DNA from: Flavobacteriaceae bacterium
GTDB lineage: Bacteria; Bacteroidota; Bacteroidia; Flavobacteriales; Flavobacteriaceae
NCBI GenBank assembly: GCA_018402205.1
Contig: JAGYIX010000005.1
Coordinates: 119,202-174,434, forward strand
Direction: 5' to 3'
DNA length: 55,233 bases
Shown: positions 1-9,114 of the stretch, in pieces
Position numbering within the stretch: the first letter of the stretch is position 1
How the letters are laid out: every line of letters starts with the position of its first letter
Notes under the pieces: generated by a model
What the model saw: only the letters and a program-made list of their open reading frames with translations
Told to the model about the DNA's origin: nothing
Databases searched by the model: none
Translations under genes and position numbers: made by a program

Positions 1-531
1 GAAGGAACCGGAAGCATGATACTAGATCACGAGAATCGCATGGCCTATTGCGCACTTTCTGAGCGAGCAGACGAAGACCTTTTCATTGAGTTTTGTGAAG
101 ACTTCGAGTATACACCTTTCACCTTTAGTGCCTACCAAACCGTCAATGGTAAACGGCTAAAGATTTACCACACCAATGTGATGATGTGTGTAGCCGACCA
201 TTATGCAGTGGTTTGTTTAGAATGTATAGATGATGAACGCGAGCGCAAACAACTCAAAAAGCACTTAAAAGAATCGGGTAAGACGCTGATCCCGATCAGC
301 GAAGCTCAGATGCATCAGTTTGCCGGAAACATGTTACAGGTGGGAGACCAAGATCAAAACCCGGTGCTGATCATGAGCGATTCGGCATACAAAAGCCTAA
401 CGGCAGGCCAAATTAAAACTCTAGAGTCTTTTAACCCTATCGTTCATCCTGAACTTGGTGTTATCGAAACCTGCGGAGGCGGAAGCGCTCGCTGCATGAT
501 CGCCGAAATCTTCTTGCCTAAAGCGAGCTAA
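1..531 (+). CDS. ctlX: CtlX-like citrulline/arginine-deiminase-family hydrolase, 5' end outside window
   Basis: C-terminal ~176 residues of an amidinotransferase-superfamily (arginine deiminase-related) hydrolase; the reading frame is open to base 1 and begins EGTGSMILD, so the start lies upstream of the window. The family fold is shown by the acidic EGTGS...D segment, the YHTNVMM segment carrying the catalytic His, and a C-terminal ETCGGGSARCMIAE block whose last Cys is the expected nucleophile. CtlX proteins are about 310 residues and have been linked to citrulline/guanidino-compound hydrolysis in the cytoplasm. The last 14 bases overlap the convergent M24 peptidase gene. Substrate is inferred from family only; a related guanidino hydrolase is possible. 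Confidence 0.85.
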   Translation, partial: EGTGSMILDHENRMAYCALSERADEDLFIEFCEDFEYTPFTFSAYQTVNGKRLKIYHTNVMMCVADHYAVVCLECIDDERERKQLKKHLKESGKTLIPISEAQMHQFAGNMLQVGDQDQNPVLIMSDSAYKSLTAGQIKTLESFNPIVHPELGVIETCGGGSARCMIAEIFLPKAS

Positions 532-1870
532 AGGGCTTATTCACCACGATGAGCTGCTCTTGACGTCCGTCTATGTAGCGGACCCCGTTTTCATCGAAAA
601 AGGCCTCTTCTTCGAGCATAATACGTACCTCTTTATTCCATTCTTTGATAAACACAGTGGCGTTCAGCTCAATGGAATAGGCGGTATTCAGGTGCAGCGG
701 ATAGTCGCCAGTGTAGGGCACTCCCCCTTGAAAATCCCACATGCCCAAGGTGGTTCCTGCAGCGTGCCCGTGATACCCAATGGGGTGGGTATAAATTGAG
801 GGGGTAATACCCTCAGCAATGGCCTGTGCACGACTCATGGCGAGCACCTCGTTTCCGCTTCGGCCCTCTTTAAAGTTATTGGTGAAAATGTCTTGGAGGC
901 GGTTTCCGACCGCCAAGGCATTTTTGAGGAATTCGGGGGCATCAGTCTCTCCAGCACTTAATACATAAGCGTGTTGCTGCTGATCGGTATTCAATCTCAA
1001 GTAGGTGATTCCAAAATCGCAATGCAGCAGATCTCCAGGCATGATCACTTGCGTGTCAGGACGCTTTGAAAAGGTTCTCAAATGATCAAAGCGCTCAGGA
1101 TCTGCGCGCTGAATATCTATAGTCGGATGAAACCAAGTCTGCAACCCTAACGCGCGCACCTTGTCGCGCATAAACCAAACCACATCTTCGGTGGTAGTTA
1201 CTCCCGGTGTAATCACCTTTTCTGAGAAGGCCTCAGCAATAATGTTGTGGCTGATGCGCTCAATATGAGGGTAAATGGCCATCTCTTTAGCAGTACGGGT
1301 TTCAAGCCATGCAATAGCTAGCTTTTCGGCAGATACTACTCGTTTTGCAAATTTAGGCCCAAGGGCTTCAAGCAATGCCTCTTTGTCGGTGGCCACAATG
1401 CCGTCAGCGAGTCCGAAATGCTCCGATTGATTAATGCCTATAGATTTCGGATTGCGCTCTTCTACTAGTTCTCGAAGCCTAGCCCACTGATCGGGCTGCT
1501 TTTCTGTATCCCAGGCACTCTTAAAAGCTGACCCCACATCGTAGCGGGCCACAGCTATGGTCTCTATCTGTTGGCCGGTGTTAAAAAACACCAGAATGGT
1601 TCTTCTTCTTGCGGCCAACCACTCGGCGGGTAATAGGGTCTTGATGACTGGGTCTTCGTTGTATTCTCTGGATACCACTACCCACATGTCTATGCCCGTA
1701 TCGCTCATTAGCTTCGGTAAATAATGCTCAATTTTGTCTTCGAGAAGCTCGTTAATAACTTTTGCGCGCTCGCGCATGGGCAAAATGGCTCCGTAGTCTT
1801 GAGCGATCATGGGGGTTAGCAACGAACCCATGAGGGCGATGAGTATAGCGGTGATTTTTATACCTTTCAT
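518..1870 (-). CDS. secreted M24-family metallopeptidase (Xaa-Pro aminopeptidase-like)
   Basis: About 450 residues. The ATG at 1868-1870 gives MKGIKITAILIALMGSLL...IAQ, a good signal peptide, so a further upstream start is rejected. The N-terminal half has the creatinase-type non-catalytic domain (MWVVVSREYNEDP, RRRTILVFF). The C-terminal half is the pita-bread M24 domain with metal-ligand context LLHCDFGITY, HPIGYHGHAAG and a late ELNATVFIKEW segment. Such enzymes remove N-terminal residues ahead of proline; here probably periplasmic. The ligand set looks degenerate in places, so activity is unproven. It is divergent from the DUF488 gene with only 34 bases between starts, and its 3' end overlaps the convergent ctlX-like gene by 14 bases. 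Confidence 0.85.
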   Translation of the reverse strand: MKGIKITAILIALMGSLLTPMIAQDYGAILPMRERAKVINELLEDKIEHYLPKLMSDTGIDMWVVVSREYNEDPVIKTLLPAEWLAARRRTILVFFNTGQQIETIAVARYDVGSAFKSAWDTEKQPDQWARLRELVEERNPKSIGINQSEHFGLADGIVATDKEALLEALGPKFAKRVVSAEKLAIAWLETRTAKEMAIYPHIERISHNIIAEAFSEKVITPGVTTTEDVVWFMRDKVRALGLQTWFHPTIDIQRADPERFDHLRTFSKRPDTQVIMPGDLLHCDFGITYLRLNTDQQQHAYVLSAGETDAPEFLKNALAVGNRLQDIFTNNFKEGRSGNEVLAMSRAQAIAEGITPSIYTHPIGYHGHAAGTTLGMWDFQGGVPYTGDYPLHLNTAYSIELNATVFIKEWNKEVRIMLEEEAFFDENGVRYIDGRQEQLIVVNKPFSSL

Positions 1871-1904
1871 TGGTGTAGAATTTAAGCATAAGATAGGTAA
1901 GATT

Positions 1905-2429
1905 TTGATTGCTCCCATATACAGCATCGGATACGGGCTTCGTTCTGTCGAAGACTTCATGGCTCTATTACGTGCTTATAGCATTGAATACATAGCCGAT
2001 GTGCGCTCTAACCCCTATTCGAAGTGGAACCCCGATTTTTGCCGCGAGCCTATATCCGCCTTTTTGCAACAGCAGGGCGTGGGCTATGTGTATTTGGGTG
2101 ACATGATAGGCGGAATACCCAAAGACGACAGCTGCTACACCGAGGGCAAACTCGATGTGCAAAAGGCCAAGAACCATCAGGCCTTTAAAGGCGGAATAGA
2201 TCGCCTACTCAACGCGCACGAGAAAGAATTGAGCGTGGCGCTGATGTGCGGCGAGGTAGAGCCCCATCAATGTCACCGATCAAAGCTCATCGGAGAGGTT
2301 TTATCTGAAAAGGGTGTTTCTTTAGTGCACATCATCAATGAACGACAACAAAAAACACAGGCACAGGTCATGCTCGAACTCACCAAAGGCAAAAGCACGA
2401 CCGATCTTTTTGGAAACCCCACCATTTAA
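1905..2429 (+). CDS. DUF488 domain protein
   Basis: About 174 residues. The conserved DUF488 opening YSIGYGLRSVEDF requires a start just upstream; the only usable codon that does not run into the divergent peptidase gene is TTG at 1905, preceded by AGGTAA at 1894-1899. Other family marks are IADVRSNPYSKWNPDF and the C-terminal MCGEVEPHQCHRSKLIGE, which has the Cys/His/Arg residues typical of the family. Function of DUF488 is not established. The gene overlaps nothing downstream and is followed after 4 bases by the NTF2-like gene, so the two are probably co-transcribed. Start site is the main uncertainty. Confidence 0.75.
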   Translation: MIAPIYSIGYGLRSVEDFMALLRAYSIEYIADVRSNPYSKWNPDFCREPISAFLQQQGVGYVYLGDMIGGIPKDDSCYTEGKLDVQKAKNHQAFKGGIDRLLNAHEKELSVALMCGEVEPHQCHRSKLIGEVLSEKGVSLVHIINERQQKTQAQVMLELTKGKSTTDLFGNPTI

Positions 2430-2433
2430 TTTT

Positions 2434-2868
2434 ATGAGAAAACACGTATTTATAGCCGTCTTGTTATTCAGCCTATCTGGTTGGGCTCAAAAACAACCCA
2501 ATGCCCAGGTTGAACAAACTATTGATGCCCTTTTTGAGCAACAGATAAGGGCCTGGAATGACGGAAACGTCAACGATTTTATGCTGGGCTATTGGAACGA
2601 CGAGCGCTTGATCTTCGTGGGGAGCACCGGCCCCACCTACGGCTATCAGAACACCCTAGAAGGCTATAAAAAACGCTACCCCGATCGCGCAGCCATGGGG
2701 CGATTGGCCTTTGATATTCTAGAAAAAAGACAGTGGGACAAACGCACTATTCAAGTCATCGGAAAATTCACACTTTATCGAGAAAAAGACACGCCAACGG
2801 GGCATTTCAGTCTATTAGTTCGAAAAATAAAGGGTAAGTGGCTTATCGTTAGCGACCACTCCTCTTAA
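2434..2868 (+). CDS. exported SnoaL/DUF4440-like (NTF2 fold) protein
   Basis: 144 residues from ATG 2434. The first ~18 residues (MRKHVFIAVLLFSLSGWAQ) form a Sec signal peptide. The mature part has the NTF2-like pattern: a helix IDALFEQQIRAWNDGNVNDFMLGYW followed by FVGSTGPTYG and strand-rich FTLYREKDTPTGHFSLLVRKI and GKWLIVSDHSS ending. Such small proteins are found as periplasmic binding or accessory domains; no catalytic residues can be assigned. It lies 4 bases after the DUF488 gene and its stop overlaps the convergent DUF456 gene by 4 bases. Specific function unknown. Confidence 0.75.
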   Translation: MRKHVFIAVLLFSLSGWAQKQPNAQVEQTIDALFEQQIRAWNDGNVNDFMLGYWNDERLIFVGSTGPTYGYQNTLEGYKKRYPDRAAMGRLAFDILEKRQWDKRTIQVIGKFTLYREKDTPTGHFSLLVRKIKGKWLIVSDHSS

Positions 2869-3341
2869 AGAGCAGCATAAAATACCCACGCCATCCATAC
2901 CACTAGGGCCAGTTTTAAGACAGATCCGGCTAAAATGCCCATAAGCGACCCTAACGCGGCTCTAGCTGCAGCTTTTATGTCTGATTGCTGTTCATAGAGT
3001 TCGCCGGCAAAGGCTCCCAGCAATGGGCCAAAAAGAAATCCAAAGGGCGGAAAAAACAGTAACCCCATCACGAGGCCCACAAACGAGCCAATGACGCCTG
3101 ATTTGGATCCTCCAAAGTGTTTAGTGGCATATACGGGAATAACATTGTCAATGATAGACACAGTTACCGAGAGAATACCAAACACCCACAACCAGGTCGC
3201 ACCAATGTCATGCCCATCACTAAATTTTAACACTAGCAAGGCCAAATAGCCAATAACCGGGCCAGGTATCACGGGTACAAAACAGCCAATGATACCTACA
3301 AGGAGCAAAAAGCTCCCCAAAATGATCAGCAAAAGGTCCAT
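2865..3341 (-). CDS. DUF456 family membrane protein
   Basis: 158 residues, almost entirely hydrophobic, with about four to five predicted membrane segments and glycine-rich turns (GSFLLLVGIIGCFVPVIPGPVIGYLA; GVIGSFVGLVMGLLFFPPFG; GPLLGAFAGELYE). The repeat-like glycine-zipper regions and the PVIPGP motif are typical of DUF456. Inner-membrane location is expected; no function is known. It is a single-gene unit reading away from the padR promoter region, with its 3' end overlapping the convergent NTF2-like gene by 4 bases. Confidence 0.8.
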   Translation of the reverse strand: MDLLLIILGSFLLLVGIIGCFVPVIPGPVIGYLALLVLKFSDGHDIGATWLWVFGILSVTVSIIDNVIPVYATKHFGGSKSGVIGSFVGLVMGLLFFPPFGFLFGPLLGAFAGELYEQQSDIKAAARAALGSLMGILAGSVLKLALVVWMAWVFYAAL

Positions 3342-3373
3342 GAGCAGGGAATTTTTAAGAAAGGTACATTATT

Positions 3374-3417
3374 TAGTACTTTGTTTTGCATAGTACTATT
3401 TTTAGTTTATATCTTTG
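3374..3417 (+). promoter_or_regulatory. Bacteroidota promoter with inverted-repeat operator for padR-pspC
   Basis: A -33 TTTG at 3385-3388, a 21-base spacer and a -7 TATCTTTG at 3410-3417 match the Bacteroidota TTTG-N19-21-TANNTTTG pattern; the padR ATG follows at 3438. An inverted repeat TAGTACT (3374-3380) / AGTACTA (3392-3398), with 11 bases between the arms, flanks and overlaps the -33 element and is well placed for repression by PadR. Confidence 0.7.
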
Positions 3418-3437
3418 CAGTGCATTATAGATAACCT

Positions 3438-3767
3438 ATGAATATTGAAAACACCAAACAGCAGATGCGCAAGGGCATTTTAGAGTTCTGCATATTGTCT
3501 GTGCTCAAAGACCAAGACCTCTATGCCTCTGAGATACTTGCGCACCTCAAAGATGCAAAGCTTTTGGTCGTAGAGGGCACACTTTATCCCTTACTCACCC
3601 GTTTAAAGAATGCAGAGCTTCTGCAATACCGCTGGGAAGAGTCGACAGGTGGGCCGCCCAGGAAGTATTTCACGCTTACTGAAGAAGGAGTCGCATTTCT
3701 AGAAGAACTCAAACTTACCTGGAACGAACTACAACACGCTATAAATATCGTAACCAACAAATCATGA
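3438..3767 (+). CDS. PadR-family transcriptional regulator
   Basis: 109 residues, the size of a minimal PadR winged-helix repressor. Typical features: GILEFCILSVLKDQDLYASEIL (helices 1-2), EGTLYPLLTRLKNAELL (recognition helix and following turn) and the wing GGPPRKYFTLTEEG, then one C-terminal dimerisation helix. In Bacteroidota such short PadR proteins commonly sit directly before pspC genes and are expected to control them. The stop overlaps the start of the downstream PspC gene (3764-3767), indicating translational coupling. An inverted repeat lies over its promoter, suggesting autoregulation. The inducing signal is unknown. Confidence 0.92.
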   Translation: MNIENTKQQMRKGILEFCILSVLKDQDLYASEILAHLKDAKLLVVEGTLYPLLTRLKNAELLQYRWEESTGGPPRKYFTLTEEGVAFLEELKLTWNELQHAINIVTNKS

Positions 3768-4828
3768 AAAAAACATTAACTGTTAACCTTTCTGGGCTTG
3801 TTTTTCACATAGACGAAGACGCCTATTTAAAGCTCCAGCACTACCTAGACTCAATTAAAGCCTACCTGAACAACAATATTGGTAGAGACGAAATCATAGC
3901 CGATATCGAAAACCGCATTGCTGAGCTTTTCACCGAAAAAAAGAGGTCAGTCATCTCTATAGTAGACGTCGAAGAAGTCATTACCATCATGGGGCAGCCT
4001 GAAGACTACGTATCTGAAGATGAAGAAGAGCCACGGCCTCAGGGGCGCCCGTACACGACGAGTAGTAAAAAGCGTCTCTATAGAGATCCTGACAACCAAG
4101 TACTCGGGGGGGTCTGTTCGGGCATCGGCCACTTCGCCGGAATAGACCCTGTCTGGGTGCGTATTATTTTCTTGGCGCTAATGTTTAGTGGCCTGTCTGT
4201 GATATTCTATTTTGTGCTTTGGATCATTATTCCAAAAGCTGTTAGCACGGCGCAAAAATTAGAAATGAAAGGCAAGGCCGCCACCTTTAGCAATATCGAA
4301 GACTTTGTTAAAGAGAGCTATCAAAACGTCAGAGAAGATCTTAAAAACGTGGATTTCAAGGGCGCACAAAGCAAGGCTGAGAAAGGAGCTAAAGGATTCT
4401 TTGCTTTTCTGGGCGAACTATTCAATGCCCTATTTAAGGCTATTGGCAGTGTGCTCAGCTTCATAGGAGAAGTGCTGGGAAAGCTTTTGGGGGTGATCAT
4501 CATCGCAATAACACTCATACTACTGATCGTAATCACCGTTAGTTTTATCATAGGAAGCTTCATCGACGTCAATATTGGCAACGATATTTTGATGTTACCG
4601 GGCTTTCAATACATAGACCACAACTGGGGCGGGCCTTACCATCCGATCTTCTACCACATTAGCATGTTGTTGACCTTTGGTATTCCCGCATTCAGTTTGC
4701 TTCTGGTGGCCCTTCAGCTTCTTTTCAAGAACATGGGAAGGCTATCTGGAAGCGTCAAAGTTGGAATGCTTGCGGTGTGGATGCTCGCTCTAGTCGCCTT
4801 TATCGTAATGAGTTTTACGCGATTCTAA
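3764..4828 (+). CDS. PspC-domain membrane protein
   Basis: 354 residues. Residues ~1-90 form a soluble acidic domain (INLSG-type start, IADIENRIAELF, VEEVITIMGQPEDYV) seen in Bacteroidota PspC proteins. Residues ~105-165 are the PspC domain: KRLYRDPDNQVLGGVCSGIG, FAGIDPVWVRIIFL, then a membrane helix ending FVLWIIIPKA. A charged linker is followed by two or three more membrane helices (about 240-275, 300-325, 335-354). PspC proteins are tied to envelope-stress responses. The gene overlaps padR by 4 bases and its 3' end overlaps the convergent 528-residue unknown gene by 4 bases. Confidence 0.9.
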   Translation: MKKTLTVNLSGLVFHIDEDAYLKLQHYLDSIKAYLNNNIGRDEIIADIENRIAELFTEKKRSVISIVDVEEVITIMGQPEDYVSEDEEEPRPQGRPYTTSSKKRLYRDPDNQVLGGVCSGIGHFAGIDPVWVRIIFLALMFSGLSVIFYFVLWIIIPKAVSTAQKLEMKGKAATFSNIEDFVKESYQNVREDLKNVDFKGAQSKAEKGAKGFFAFLGELFNALFKAIGSVLSFIGEVLGKLLGVIIIAITLILLIVITVSFIIGSFIDVNIGNDILMLPGFQYIDHNWGGPYHPIFYHISMLLTFGIPAFSLLLVALQLLFKNMGRLSGSVKVGMLAVWMLALVAFIVMSFTRF

Positions 4829-6411
4829 AGCCTAGAGGCCTTCACGGCCAGTGCATTTTTACGAGTAACCACCTGGGCCAAAGGTGTAGAGGTGATATGG
4901 CTTTCTAGCCATGACAACACATCTAAATACAAAAAAGAGCGCCGCTCGTAGTAGTCTTCTTCAAGCGGAAGAAGTTGCCCATGCAACACTCTGAATTTTT
5001 CTTTAAGGTCTTGCGGATAAATCGACCCTAGTTCACGAATAAATTGAATGAGCAGTCGCTGTACCTGATGCAAATCGTTCATGCGAATAAGAAATCGGTA
5101 AGTGCTCAATAATAAACGGTCTAAATCATCGTCAAGACCCGCCTCAAAATGGGCAATTACATCGAGAATACGCGAAAAACACATTAAGTCTTCTCGCATA
5201 GTGAGGTTAGAATTGAAAATAATTGGTCTTAAATAGTCAATGCACTGTTTGTACTCTGCAGCTCCAAAATACATGCAGGCCATTTTGTAATAAAGCATCA
5301 TAACGTGGTGAGCGTCAATTTGGTTCTCAAATCGTTTAATGCCCTGTTTGACCTCAGGAATTAACTGCAGGCCTTCTTCGAAAGTGCCCTTTAAAAAATG
5401 AAGGTTGAGTTCATTGTTTACAAAATACAGAAAAGCCAATGCTTGTGTGTTTGTATTTACCGGAAACCCCTCAGAATCAATCGTCTTGCGCATGTGCTCT
5501 AGGGTAGACTTAAACCTCTCGGGGTGACGCAGTAATAGCAAGGATTCCATGAGATAGTTATTTGCCTTGAGGTAAAAAATCGGATGAGAGCTAAGCATCT
5601 CGGGAAACTGTTCAAACAAATAAACCCACCTTGAGGCGTGCTTGAACAACCCTAAAAAATCTTGAGTGATCATGCTGTACCATACATGTGCCTTTGAATA
5701 CCATAAGCGCTCTCTAAACCCCAGTTGATCGTACTCTACCTTAGGTAATTCTCTGAAAAAAAACTGAGTTATTTCTCTATACTCTTCGTCACTTTTGACG
5801 TATCCGGCTTTTAAGAGACGTTCGTACAACAATAGCGATAGGTTAGAGAGTTGGCTGCAGAGCATATTGGCCTCTCCTAGCATGCGTGCGTCTGAAACCA
5901 GAGCCTCAGTGCGGTTGCTCATGCTTCTGGTTATATATTGAGACTCAATAATTTTCTCAAATTCTACAATCTCGTGTTGGGTGTATTTTTCATCCCATTT
6001 CTTGGCCATCTGCTTGGCTTTCTCTAGCATCTTTAGACTCTGTTTGTACAGCCCCTTCTGATAAAGTACAGTGGCAAAATCAAGCTGCTCACGAATGAGC
6101 ATTCTCGGATTTTGAATGCTGGGGCTCAGCCTCAAAGAAGTCAGAAGCTGCTTGTAAAGATGCGACTTAAGGTTGGCTAATTGCGCACGAGCAACAAAGG
6201 GTTGCTTGAACAGTTCGCGCTCTTCGTAGATCTCAGATTGATCAAAAAAATCGAACAATTGGATAAATTTGGAATCGCGATGTCCTTCGATGCGCTTGGC
6301 GTAAAGCTTAAATTGTCGTTTTTGTGCCTTAGTTAAAGACTTTACAAGCAAAAAGACAGGGTCTTGAGCATTTTTAGGCGTCGAAGAAATTTTTTGTGTA
6401 ACTCGCTGCAT
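4825..6411 (-). CDS. large helical cytoplasmic protein of unknown function
   Basis: 528 residues with no signal peptide and no membrane segment. The N-terminus has a basic helix (VKSLTKAQKRQFKLYAKR), and the rest is a run of amphipathic helices rich in Leu, Tyr, Phe and Arg, arranged in pairs suggestive of a TPR-like or other alpha-solenoid (for example YQKGLYKQSLKMLEKAKQMA, and MACMYFGAAEYKQCIDYL). I recognise no catalytic motif or named family; similar long proteins of this style occur in Bacteroidota. It is a lone leftward gene, divergent from leuA with ~125 bases between them. A scaffold or protein-binding role is only a guess. Confidence 0.6.
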   Translation of the reverse strand: MQRVTQKISSTPKNAQDPVFLLVKSLTKAQKRQFKLYAKRIEGHRDSKFIQLFDFFDQSEIYEERELFKQPFVARAQLANLKSHLYKQLLTSLRLSPSIQNPRMLIREQLDFATVLYQKGLYKQSLKMLEKAKQMAKKWDEKYTQHEIVEFEKIIESQYITRSMSNRTEALVSDARMLGEANMLCSQLSNLSLLLYERLLKAGYVKSDEEYREITQFFFRELPKVEYDQLGFRERLWYSKAHVWYSMITQDFLGLFKHASRWVYLFEQFPEMLSSHPIFYLKANNYLMESLLLLRHPERFKSTLEHMRKTIDSEGFPVNTNTQALAFLYFVNNELNLHFLKGTFEEGLQLIPEVKQGIKRFENQIDAHHVMMLYYKMACMYFGAAEYKQCIDYLRPIIFNSNLTMREDLMCFSRILDVIAHFEAGLDDDLDRLLLSTYRFLIRMNDLHQVQRLLIQFIRELGSIYPQDLKEKFRVLHGQLLPLEEDYYERRSFLYLDVLSWLESHITSTPLAQVVTRKNALAVKASRL

Positions 6412-6519
6412 TTAAATAATTTAGGTCTAACAAAATCAGGGTGAATTTCGTAATATAAAATGGTATACACAAATGAACACCCAAAGAGCCTATATTTTTG
6501 AATAATAATTAGGCCGGAG

Positions 6520-6547
6520 GAGCTATGAGCAAAGAGCTATGAGCAAA
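6520..6547 (+). repeat. 14-bp tandem duplication over the leuA start, creating a 5-codon mini-ORF
   Basis: The unit gagctatgagcaaa occurs twice in tandem (6520-6533 and 6534-6547), so the leuA start region is duplicated. The first copy, preceded by GGAGG (6516-6520), starts a mini-ORF at ATG 6525 encoding MSKEL with TGA at 6540-6542; this stop overlaps the leuA ATG (6539-6541) as ATGA. A possible -7 element TATTTTTG lies at 6493-6500, though no -33 match was seen. Confidence 0.7.
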
Positions 6548-7693
6548 GAGAAAGTAGAAATTTTCGATACCACTTTAAGAGACGGAGAGCAGGTGCCCGG
6601 CTGCAAGCTTGACAAGAAAAGCAAGCTTGAGATTGCCGAACAGCTCGATGCCCTTGGAGTAGATATCATCGAAGCTGGGTTTCCTGTATCTAGCCCCGGA
6701 GATTTCGAATCGGTAGAAGCCGTCGCCAAATTGGTTAAACATGCACGCGTCTGCGGACTAACCCGCGCCGTAGAAAAAGATATTGATGTGGCCGCCGAGG
6801 CCCTAAAACACGCTAAAAGACCCCGTATTCATACCGGAATTGGCACTTCTGATTCTCACATTACGCACAAGTTTCGGGCAACCCGTGATCAGATCATAGA
6901 GAGGGCCGAAAAAGCCGTGGCCTACGCTAAACGCTATGTTGAAGACGTAGAGTTTTACGCCGAAGACGCCGGTCGCACCGATAACGAATTTCTGGCTCGC
7001 GTATGTGAACGCGTGATCGCAGCAGGAGCCACTGTGCTTAACATTCCTGATACCACTGGTTATTGCCTGCCCGAAGATTACGGCGCAAAAATTGCCTACC
7101 TCAAGGCCAACGTGAAAGGTATCGAAAAGGCTACGCTTTCGTGTCACTGCCACAACGATTTAGGGCTAGCCACCGCCAATGCCATTTCGGGAGCAAAAAA
7201 CGGTGCGCGTCAAATCGAATGCACCATTAACGGCATAGGAGAGCGAGCAGGAAACACCGCCCTTGAAGAGGTGGTTATGATTATGCGTCAGCATCCAGGG
7301 TTGAACTTATACACCGACATTAACACCAAACTACTTCACTCTATAAGCCAGTTGGTGTCTGACCGCATGGGAATGTTTGTTCAGGCCAACAAAGCGATTG
7401 TAGGCGCAAATGCTTTTGCCCACAGCTCTGGAATTCACCAAGATGGAGTAATTAAGAATCGGGAGACTTATGAAATTATAGACCCGCTAGAGGTGGGTGT
7501 TGATGCTTCAGCCATTGTATTAACTGCCAGAAGTGGTAGGGCTGCTCTCGCTTATCGGGCTAAAAATTTGGGCTTCGAATTTGACAAATTAATGCTCGAT
7601 GCCATGTATGAGCAGTTCTTGATTATGGCCGATTCTAAAAAAGAAATAAACGACCAGGACATCGAGATTCTCGTCAAACAAATCACACATTAA
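6539..7693 (+). CDS. leuA: 2-isopropylmalate synthase, catalytic-only form
   Basis: 384 residues. Condenses 2-ketoisovalerate with acetyl-CoA, the first committed step to leucine. The TIM-barrel DRE-TIM signature is visible as [14 protein letters not shown] near residue 10, [12 protein letters not shown], the [12 protein letters not shown] segment, [14 protein letters not shown] (metal-binding HxH) and [14 protein letters not shown]. It stops after [15 protein letters not shown] and a short helical tail, so it lacks the C-terminal leucine-binding regulatory domain of longer LeuA proteins; feedback control by leucine is therefore not expected through that domain. First gene of leuACD-cimA-leuB. 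The start overlaps a mini-ORF stop (see duplication). Confidence 0.95.
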   Translation: MSKEKVEIFDTTLRDGEQVPGCKLDKKSKLEIAEQLDALGVDIIEAGFPVSSPGDFESVEAVAKLVKHARVCGLTRAVEKDIDVAAEALKHAKRPRIHTGIGTSDSHITHKFRATRDQIIERAEKAVAYAKRYVEDVEFYAEDAGRTDNEFLARVCERVIAAGATVLNIPDTTGYCLPEDYGAKIAYLKANVKGIEKATLSCHCHNDLGLATANAISGAKNGARQIECTINGIGERAGNTALEEVVMIMRQHPGLNLYTDINTKLLHSISQLVSDRMGMFVQANKAIVGANAFAHSSGIHQDGVIKNRETYEIIDPLEVGVDASAIVLTARSGRAALAYRAKNLGFEFDKLMLDAMYEQFLIMADSKKEINDQDIEILVKQITH

Positions 7694-7711
7694 ATTCACT
7701 TTTCGTTTTAA

Positions 7712-9109
7712 ATGAAAAAGACACTATTCGACAAAGTATGGGACGCACACGTTGTTTCTTCAGTAACTGACGGGCCCGACGTATTATTTATCGATCGCCA
7801 CATGGTGCACGAGGTTACCAGCCCCGTGGCCTTTTTAGGGTTGAAGAATCGTGGCATTAAAGTGTTGTATCCAGAGCGCACCTTTGCAACGGCTGACCAC
7901 AATACGCCTACGATGAACCAACACCTTCCGGTAGCCGATGCCCTTTCTGCCAAGCAGCTTGAGGCCTTAGAGCATAACGCGGCTGAACACAACATCTCTT
8001 ATTGGGGATTAGGGCACGAAAAAAACGGTATTGTACACGTGGTAGGGCCCGAATACGGAATAACACTGCCCGGAGCCACCATCGTATGCGGTGACTCTCA
8101 CACCTCTACTCACGGAGCATTTGGAGCCATCGCCTTCGGCATCGGCACCTCTGAAGTTGAAATGGTGCTTTCTACACAGTGCATCATGCAGCCCAAACCC
8201 AAAAGTATGCGCATTCACATAGAAGGTATGCCTGGTAAGGGAGTGACTCCTAAAGATGTGGCGTTATATATCATATCAAAATTGAGTACCTCAGGAGCGA
8301 CGGGGTATTTCGTCGAATACACAGGAGAGGTCTTTGAAAAAATGAGCATGGAGGGGCGCATGACTGTTTGCAACCTCTCTATAGAGATGGGAGCAAGAGG
8401 AGGCATGATCGCGCCAGACCAAACCACTTTTGAGTACGTTAAGGGCCGCGAGTTTGCGCCTAAGGGATGTGACTGGGAAAGCGCGATGAACTATTGGAGC
8501 ACCCTTCACACAGACGAAGGCGCTAGCTACGACAAGGAGATCATCTTGAACGGACCCGAAATCGAGCCTATGATCACCTACGGAACCAACCCGGGCATGG
8601 GAACAGGCATCAGTGGCAGCATTCCTACCGCAGCGCAAACCGAAGGAAGCAAAGAGAGCTACAAAAAGTCACTAGACTACATGGGCTTTAGCGAAAACGA
8701 GCCCCTGCTAGGAAAAAAAGTAGACTATGTTTTTCTCGGAAGCTGCACCAATGGGCGCATCGAAGACTTTAGAGCGTTCACTTCAATTGTGAAGGGGCGC
8801 AAAAAAGCCGATCACATCACTGCATGGCTGGTACCCGGATCGCACAAGGTGCGTCAGGCCATTATTGATGAAGGCCTTTACGACATCTTGACGGCCTCAG
8901 GCTTTGAGCTAAGAGAGCCCGGATGCTCGGCTTGTTTAGCCATGAACGAAGATAAAATTCCGGCCGGAAAAGTTGCGGTGAGCACCTCTAACCGAAATTT
9001 TGAAGGGCGTCAAGGCCCAGGTGCACGCACCATGCTTGCCAGCCCAACTGTGGCAGCCGCCACCGCCGTTACAGGTGTAGTAACCGATCCTAGAACATTT
9101 ACAGACTAA
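7712..9109 (+). CDS. leuC: 3-isopropylmalate dehydratase large subunit
   Basis: 465 residues, normal length for bacterial LeuC. With LeuD it isomerises 2- to 3-isopropylmalate through a [4Fe-4S] cluster. The cluster ligands are visible as Cys345 in LGSCTNGR and Cys405/Cys408 in [12 protein letters not shown]. Other marks are the N-terminal [36 protein letters not shown] and the closing [18 protein letters not shown]. It lies 18 bases after leuA and 5 before leuD, as expected for a single transcript. No frame problems seen. Confidence 0.97.
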   Translation: MKKTLFDKVWDAHVVSSVTDGPDVLFIDRHMVHEVTSPVAFLGLKNRGIKVLYPERTFATADHNTPTMNQHLPVADALSAKQLEALEHNAAEHNISYWGLGHEKNGIVHVVGPEYGITLPGATIVCGDSHTSTHGAFGAIAFGIGTSEVEMVLSTQCIMQPKPKSMRIHIEGMPGKGVTPKDVALYIISKLSTSGATGYFVEYTGEVFEKMSMEGRMTVCNLSIEMGARGGMIAPDQTTFEYVKGREFAPKGCDWESAMNYWSTLHTDEGASYDKEIILNGPEIEPMITYGTNPGMGTGISGSIPTAAQTEGSKESYKKSLDYMGFSENEPLLGKKVDYVFLGSCTNGRIEDFRAFTSIVKGRKKADHITAWLVPGSHKVRQAIIDEGLYDILTASGFELREPGCSACLAMNEDKIPAGKVAVSTSNRNFEGRQGPGARTMLASPTVAAATAVTGVVTDPRTFTD

Positions 9110-9114
9110 CGCAT

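Noticed and set aside
1809-1904. Upstream ATG start for the DUF488 gene
   Set aside because: It would place the N-terminus across the signal-peptide codons of the divergent M24 gene, and the family begins at YSIGYG.
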